DNA of 64,000 nt, taken from NCBI GenBank assembly GCA_016776605.1, contig JADHTB010000018.1:1-64000 (forward strand). Direction: 5' to 3'. This document shows, one piece after another, positions 56,973 to 64,000 of this stretch. Both the position numbers and the translations under genes were made by a program. How positions within the stretch are numbered: position 1 is the first letter of the stretch; each line of letters begins with the position of its first letter. Origin of the DNA: Alphaproteobacteria bacterium. GTDB lineage: Bacteria > Pseudomonadota > Alphaproteobacteria > GCA-2731375. The notes under the pieces are model-generated. The model was given only the letters and a program-made list of their open reading frames with translations. It made no database searches and was not told the origin of the DNA.

Positions 56973-58355
56973 CTAGCGGTAACAGACGGCCTTGGCCGCC
57001 TTGGCAATATCGGCGGCGTTCGGCACGGCCATTTTTTCCAGATTTGCGGCGTAGGGCATGGGTACATCCGCCCCGCCAATGCGGGCAACCGGCGCATCCA
57101 GATCATCGAAGGCCTGCTCCATCAGGCTGGCGGATAATTCCGCGCCAATGCCGCAGGCCAGCCAACCTTCCTCCACCGTTACACAGCGATTGGTTTTGCG
57201 TACGGATTGCAGCACGGTCGGTAAATCCAGCGGGCGGACGGAACGCAGATCAATCACCTCCGCCTCGATACCTTCCGCCGCCAACAGATCAGCCGCTTCA
57301 AGGGCCCAGCCGACGGAAATGGAGAACGCAACGATGGTGACATCCCGGCCCGTCCGCGCCACCCGCGCCTTGCCGATGGGTACCGTGAAATCGTCCAGCA
57401 CCGGCACTTCGAATGATTGGCCGTACATCAATTCGTTCTCCAGGAAAATCACCGGATTGGGATCGCGGATCGCACTTTTCAACAGGCCCTTGGCATCGGC
57501 GGCAGAATAGGGCGAGACCACTTTCAGGCCTGGACAATGAGCATACCACGAGGCATAGCATTGGGAATGTTGGGCCGCCACGCGCGAGGCGATGCCATTG
57601 GCGCCGCGAAAGACGATGGGACAGCCCATCTGGCCGCCCGACATATACCGTGTCTTGGCCGCCGAATTGATGATCTGGTCGATCGCCTGCATGGCAAAGT
57701 TGAAGGTCATGAATTCGACAATGGGCCGCAGACCAGAAAAGGCCGCGCCGACGCCCAAGCCGGTGAAGCCGTGTTCGGTAATCGGCGTATCGATCACCCG
57801 CCTGGCCCCGAATTCCTGCAACAGGCCCTGGCTGATTTTATAGGCGCCCTGATATTCGGCGACTTCCTCGCCCATCAGAAAGACATCCTCATTGCCGCGC
57901 ATTTCTTCCGCCATGGCATCACGCAGGGCATCCCGCACGGTCATGACGGCCATCTCTGTACCAGCCGGCCAATCGGCTTCGGCGGTAACATCCGCAGCCA
58001 TGGCAGTCGCCTGCGTTGGCGCTGGCGCTGGTTCGGGTTCTGGCGCAGCGACGGGCGCTGGGCTTGCCGCAGCCGCGCCATCTGGGGCCGCGTCAAGGTT
58101 TGTTGCGTCCTCGCCCTCCAGCAACAGGATTGCAATGGGGGTATTCACGGCGACGTTCTCGGTGCCGGCGGGAATTAAAATCCTGCCCAGCACGCCTTCG
58201 TCAATCGCCTCGACCTCCATGGTGGCCTTGTCTGTTTCGATTTCCGCGATCATGTCGCCCGGCGCGACGCTTTCGCCTTCGGTCACCAGCCAGTTAGCCA
58301 CGGTGCCTTCCGTCATGGTGGGGGAAAGGGCTGGCATGGTAATAGTAATGGGCAT
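56973..58355 (-). CDS. pdhB: Pyruvate dehydrogenase E1 beta subunit with lipoyl domain
   Basis: The 460-residue protein carries an N-terminal lipoyl domain ([27 protein letters not shown]), an Ala/Pro linker, and the E1-beta body ([52 protein letters not shown]). The extra lipoyl domain on PdhB is typical of alphaproteobacteria. ATG 58355 has ggagg seven bases upstream and lies two bases after the pdhA stop; the frame open to 58493 is inside pdhA. Confidence 0.96.
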   Translation of the reverse strand: MPITITMPALSPTMTEGTVANWLVTEGESVAPGDMIAEIETDKATMEVEAIDEGVLGRILIPAGTENVAVNTPIAILLLEGEDATNLDAAPDGAAAASPAPVAAPEPEPAPAPTQATAMAADVTAEADWPAGTEMAVMTVRDALRDAMAEEMRGNEDVFLMGEEVAEYQGAYKISQGLLQEFGARRVIDTPITEHGFTGLGVGAAFSGLRPIVEFMTFNFAMQAIDQIINSAAKTRYMSGGQMGCPIVFRGANGIASRVAAQHSQCYASWYAHCPGLKVVSPYSAADAKGLLKSAIRDPNPVIFLENELMYGQSFEVPVLDDFTVPIGKARVARTGRDVTIVAFSISVGWALEAADLLAAEGIEAEVIDLRSVRPLDLPTVLQSVRKTNRCVTVEEGWLACGIGAELSASLMEQAFDDLDAPVARIGGADVPMPYAANLEKMAVPNAADIAKAAKAVCYR

Positions 58356-58357
58356 GC

Positions 58358-59443
58358 CTAAACCTCCACCAAAATATCCGTATACAGCTCCGCCGCATCC
58401 GGCTCGGGGCTGTTTTGCGCGAACTCTGCCGCCTCCGTGACGATCTCCTTGACCTCCCGGTCCAGGACCTTCAAGGCGGCCTCGTCGGCACACCCGGCGG
58501 CAAGGATGCCGGCGCGCAGATGATCGATGGGGTCGCGTTCGGCCCGGACCCGCTGCACCTCTTCCTTGGTGCGGTATTTCGCCGGGTCGGACATGGAATG
58601 GCCACGGTAGCGGTAGGTCTTCATTTCCAACAGGATCGGGCCCTTGCCGTCGCGGACATGGCTGACCGCTTCGTCACCGGCGGCTTTCACCGCCAGGACG
58701 TCCATGCCGTCGACCTGAACGCCAGGAATGCCCAGGCTTTCGCCACGGCTGTACAGCTCGGTCTGGGCCGAGGCCCGGCCCACGGACGTTCCCATGGCAT
58801 ATTGATTGTTCTCGACAATGTAGATCACCGGCAATTGCCACAGCGCCGCCATGTTGAAGGATTCATAGACCTGGCCCTGGTTGGCCGAACCATCGCCAAA
58901 ATAGGTCAGGGAAAGCCGGTCATTGCCACGGTATTTATGGGCAAAAGCCAGGCCGGTACCGATGGGCACCTGGGCCCCCACGATGCCATGCCCGCCATAA
59001 AAGTTCTTCTCCTTGCTGAACATATGCATGGAGCCGCCCTTGCCCTTGGAATAGCCGCCGATACGCCCGGTCAGTTCCGCCATCACGCCCTTGGCGTCCA
59101 TGCCGCAGGCCAGCATATGGCCGTGGTCCCGGTACGAAGTCAGCAGGGTATCGCCCTCCCCAATCGCCGCCTGCATGCCGACCACGACGGCTTCCTGTCC
59201 GATATAGAGATGGCAGAAACCGCCGATCAGGCCCATGCCGTACATTTGCCCGGCCTTTTCCTCGAACCGGCGGATCAACAGCATTTGCCGGTAATGGCCC
59301 AGAACTTCATCTGCATTGGCGTTGCTAACAACGGAGGGTGCCGGCGCCTTGCGCCTGCGTACGGTTTTTTTTGCCGCCTTGGAACCTGAAACCTTGGCCC
59401 CCAAAACCTTGGAACCCGAAACCTTACCTGCAGCTTTCGCCAT
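58358..59443 (-). CDS. pdhA: Pyruvate dehydrogenase E1 alpha subunit
   Basis: E1-alpha binds thiamine diphosphate and decarboxylates pyruvate. The 361 residues show [51 protein letters not shown], the ThDP motif [16 protein letters not shown] and the phosphorylation-loop-like [16 protein letters not shown] ~40-residue Lys/Ser/Gly-rich N-terminal extension, partly made of a short repeat ([16 protein letters not shown]), precedes the fold. The operon promoter should lie in 59444-59641. Confidence 0.97.
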   Translation of the reverse strand: MAKAAGKVSGSKVLGAKVSGSKAAKKTVRRRKAPAPSVVSNANADEVLGHYRQMLLIRRFEEKAGQMYGMGLIGGFCHLYIGQEAVVVGMQAAIGEGDTLLTSYRDHGHMLACGMDAKGVMAELTGRIGGYSKGKGGSMHMFSKEKNFYGGHGIVGAQVPIGTGLAFAHKYRGNDRLSLTYFGDGSANQGQVYESFNMAALWQLPVIYIVENNQYAMGTSVGRASAQTELYSRGESLGIPGVQVDGMDVLAVKAAGDEAVSHVRDGKGPILLEMKTYRYRGHSMSDPAKYRTKEEVQRVRAERDPIDHLRAGILAAGCADEAALKVLDREVKEIVTEAAEFAQNSPEPDAAELYTDILVEV

Positions 59444-59641
59444 GACAGCCCCGTTCGCGATTGATGCCCATTGACGCTTCCCGACATGATTGAAGCGTCA
59501 AAACTCATTGTAATACAAGGAGATTTTGCAAGTTAACTGAATAATGATTAATTCGTTCTTAAGGCATCGGAGATGGCTGCGGCAGGCAACCTGTTGGCGC
59601 GCAAACCTTATCGGGCCCGCGCGATCGGGCCTGCGAGAATC

Positions 59642-59935
59642 CTAGCGGTTATAGATCACCACGTCGTCAGGGTGGGCCAGGCCCAGGATTTGACGGGCTT
59701 GTTCGTCCAGCATATCGCGGTCCAGGTTTTCCGGCCGCAACAGAACAACCCGGCGGGCCAGCACCTGCCGGATTTCATTGCTTTCCTGCAATGCCATTTC
59801 GGTCCGCTCTAAATTCGCGCTGAGACGTAGATAAGCGATGACGCCACGGTCGCCCTGTACCGTGTGATAGCCAAAATAAAGCAACGCGCAAAAACCCAGG
59901 CAAGGCGTGACAGCCCTGCGTAGACTACGTCGCAT
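59642..59935 (-). CDS. ftsB: Septum formation initiator FtsB/DivIC
   Basis: FtsB is a bitopic membrane protein that links FtsQ and FtsL in the divisome. The 97 residues contain one N-terminal membrane segment (AVTPCLGFCALLYFGYHTV), GDRGVIAY, and a short coiled-coil (LERTEMALQESNEIRQVLARR). The frame opens at ATG 59953, but ATG 59935 (MRRSLRRAV) gives the normal basic start. It lies between the eno side and pdhA, as in related genomes. Confidence 0.88.
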   Translation of the reverse strand: MRRSLRRAVTPCLGFCALLYFGYHTVQGDRGVIAYLRLSANLERTEMALQESNEIRQVLARRVVLLRPENLDRDMLDEQARQILGLAHPDDVVIYNR

Positions 59936-60133
59936 ATCGTATAAATGTCCCATCTCAGTTGGACCGAATCACATAACGCGAATCGGATCAAGACAAAAAA
60001 CACAGATTATTCAATATGTTATGAAAGATTCTGAAATGATCACCTTATGTTCACGCTTTGATTCACAAAAATGAAGGAGCACCTGCGCGGCAACGAACAT
60101 TTTGCTAAGATCATGCCAATAATTTCAAACCCC

Positions 60134-60233
60134 AAGCACATTTGAATAAAATGTGCTCGGATTCTTTATGGAAGAGCAATTGAACCAATCACCTAAGTCG
60201 CGTTAGCGACTCCGGTTAATTGAAAATTTCTCT
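60134..60233. repeat. Dispersed two-hairpin repeat, copy 8
   Basis: The module A hairpin (agcacatttgaataaaatgtgct) is followed by cggattctttatgga and module B: agagcaattgaaccaatcac, core gtcgcgttagcgac, arm ggttaattgaaaatttctct. Core sequence is close to copy 6b. It ends at the ribosome-binding site of the SDR gene. Confidence 0.83.
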
Positions 60234-60251
60234 ATGTGGGGAGAGCGTGCA

Positions 60252-61007
60252 ATGGCCAGTCATCAGATCGATATGGGCGGCAAGGTGGTGTTGATTACCG
60301 GGGGCAGCCGGGGTTTGGGCCGGGCCATGGCATTGGGCTTCGCCACGGCGGGGGCGGATCTGATCATTACCTCGCGCAAGATCGAGTCGTGCCAGGCCAC
60401 GGCGGCGGAGATCGAGGCCATGGGGCGCCAGGCCATGGCGCACGCCTGTCATGTGGGTCATTGGGACCAGGTCGATGCCCTGGTGGAGGCGGCGTACGGG
60501 CGTTTTGGCCGGGTCGATGTACTGATCAACAATGCGGGCATGTCGCCACACTATAATTCGCCGGCGGAAATCAGCGAAGAATTATACGACAAGGTCCTGG
60601 ACGTGAACCTGAAGGGCGCCTTCCGTCTATGCGCCAATGTGGGCCAGCGTATGGTGGACGGCAATGGCGGCGCCATCATCAACGTCTCTTCCACCGCCGC
60701 GATCCGCCCGACAAAGGATGTCATTACCTACGCCGCCGCCAAGGCCGGGGTGAACGCCATGACCGAAGCCTTCGCCGATGCCTACGGCCCCAAGGTGCGG
60801 GTCAACTGCATCATGCCCGGCCCTTTCCTAACCGACATTTCCAAAGCCTGGGACATGGAGGCCTTCAACGCCCGGGCCCGGACCAACATCGCCATGCAGC
60901 GCGGTGGCGAGGCGGACGAAGTCGCCGCCGCCGCGCTCTATCTGGCCTCGGATGGCGCCAGCTACACCACCGGCGCCATACTCAAAATCGACGGTGGCTC
61001 CAAATAG
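60252..61007 (+). CDS. SDR-family NAD(P)-dependent oxidoreductase
   Basis: The 251-residue classical short-chain dehydrogenase has the cofactor motif VLITGGSRGLGRAMALG, LINNAGMSPHY, the active-site Ser in INVSSTAAI and Tyr/Lys in YAAAKAGVNAM, and the closing TTGAILKIDGGSK. Substrate is unknown. ATG 60252 has ggggagag upstream, so the in-frame ATG 60234 at the edge of repeat 8 is excluded. It converges with a second SDR gene. Confidence 0.92.
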   Translation: MASHQIDMGGKVVLITGGSRGLGRAMALGFATAGADLIITSRKIESCQATAAEIEAMGRQAMAHACHVGHWDQVDALVEAAYGRFGRVDVLINNAGMSPHYNSPAEISEELYDKVLDVNLKGAFRLCANVGQRMVDGNGGAIINVSSTAAIRPTKDVITYAAAKAGVNAMTEAFADAYGPKVRVNCIMPGPFLTDISKAWDMEAFNARARTNIAMQRGGEADEVAAAALYLASDGASYTTGAILKIDGGSK

Positions 61008-61032
61008 CGCTGTGTCCGGGTCATTGCCCCCG

Positions 61033-63876
<2,844 letters not shown>

Positions 63877-63880
63877 ATTA

Positions 63881-64000
63881 TTATACCAGGCGCATTTGTT
63901 TGACGGCGGCGGCGATGAACGAGGCAAACAGGGGATGGGGTTCGAACGGTTTTGATTTCAGTTCCGGGTGAAACTGTACGCCGATATACCAGGGATGGTC
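63881..64000 (-). CDS. pyrG: CTP synthase, C-terminal end (partial)
   Basis: The last 39 residues run off the window edge. They contain the end of the class I glutamine amidotransferase domain: [20 protein letters not shown] with the catalytic His and Glu, followed by [12 protein letters not shown]. pyrG-kdsA-eno is a common alphaproteobacterial order, which supports the call. Confidence 0.9.
   Translation of the reverse strand, partial: DHPWYIGVQFHPELKSKPFEPHPLFASFIAAAVKQMRLV

Overview
The window looks like a chromosomal segment of a Gram-negative alphaproteobacterium, most like Rhodospirillales in gene order (my inference; no search was run). The evidence is the long trpDC-moaC-moeA-lexA / comEC / gltX / gltA / lipid A-BamA-isoprenoid-ribosomal block, a fused IspDF, LpxI instead of LpxH, a PdhB with its own lipoyl domain, and a GAAC-N7-GAAC LexA operator of the alphaproteobacterial type. 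Nearly everything is core metabolism or envelope biogenesis. I see no prophage, CRISPR array or intact insertion sequence.

Layout. 1-3.4 kb: the 3' part of a FecR-domain protein with an Asn/Gly-rich 33-bp repeat tail, a CBS-pair protein, tRNA-Glu(CUC) and a YibQ-type divergent polysaccharide deacetylase. 4-8.5 kb (+): trpD-trpC-moaC-moeA and self-regulated lexA. 8.6-13.6 kb: comEC (-), gltX and gltA (+). 13.9-29.1 kb (-): one long translationally coupled run read as rpsB-tsf-pyrH-frr-uppS-cdsA-dxr-rseP-bamA-skp-lpxD-fabZ-lpxA-lpxI-lpxB-gloA, covering translation factors, undecaprenyl and phospholipid precursors, outer-membrane protein assembly and lipid A synthesis. 29.3-32.7 kb: dnaE (-). 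33-38.3 kb (+): a four-PAS histidine kinase, a NatAB-type ABC exporter and a Crp/Fnr regulator. 38.4-40.3 kb: an orphan Flp pilin, a small lipoprotein, a ChaC-like enzyme and an enoyl-CoA hydratase. 40.4-44.4 kb (+): ispDF-pgpA-LLM oxidoreductase-cinA-CPBP protease. 44.5-52.7 kb: a TIM-barrel protein and a signalling island (globin-coupled diguanylate cyclase plus two hybrid kinases with nearly identical cores). 52.7-60 kb (-): ftsB-pdhA-pdhB-pdhC-lpdA-lipA-ratA. 60.2-64 kb: two SDR enzymes, eno, kdsA and the end of pyrG.

The least ordinary features are: (1) a family of about 100-bp two-hairpin palindromic repeats, at least nine units at eight sites, one of which supplies the last codons and stop of comEC and overlaps the lexA stop; (2) lpxB, whose conserved N-terminus is reachable only from a CTG start overlapping the lpxI stop; (3) two adjacent hybrid kinases sharing an almost identical kinase-receiver core but carrying different PAS arrays, beside a heme-type diguanylate cyclase; and (4) a FecR-domain protein ending in a minisatellite.
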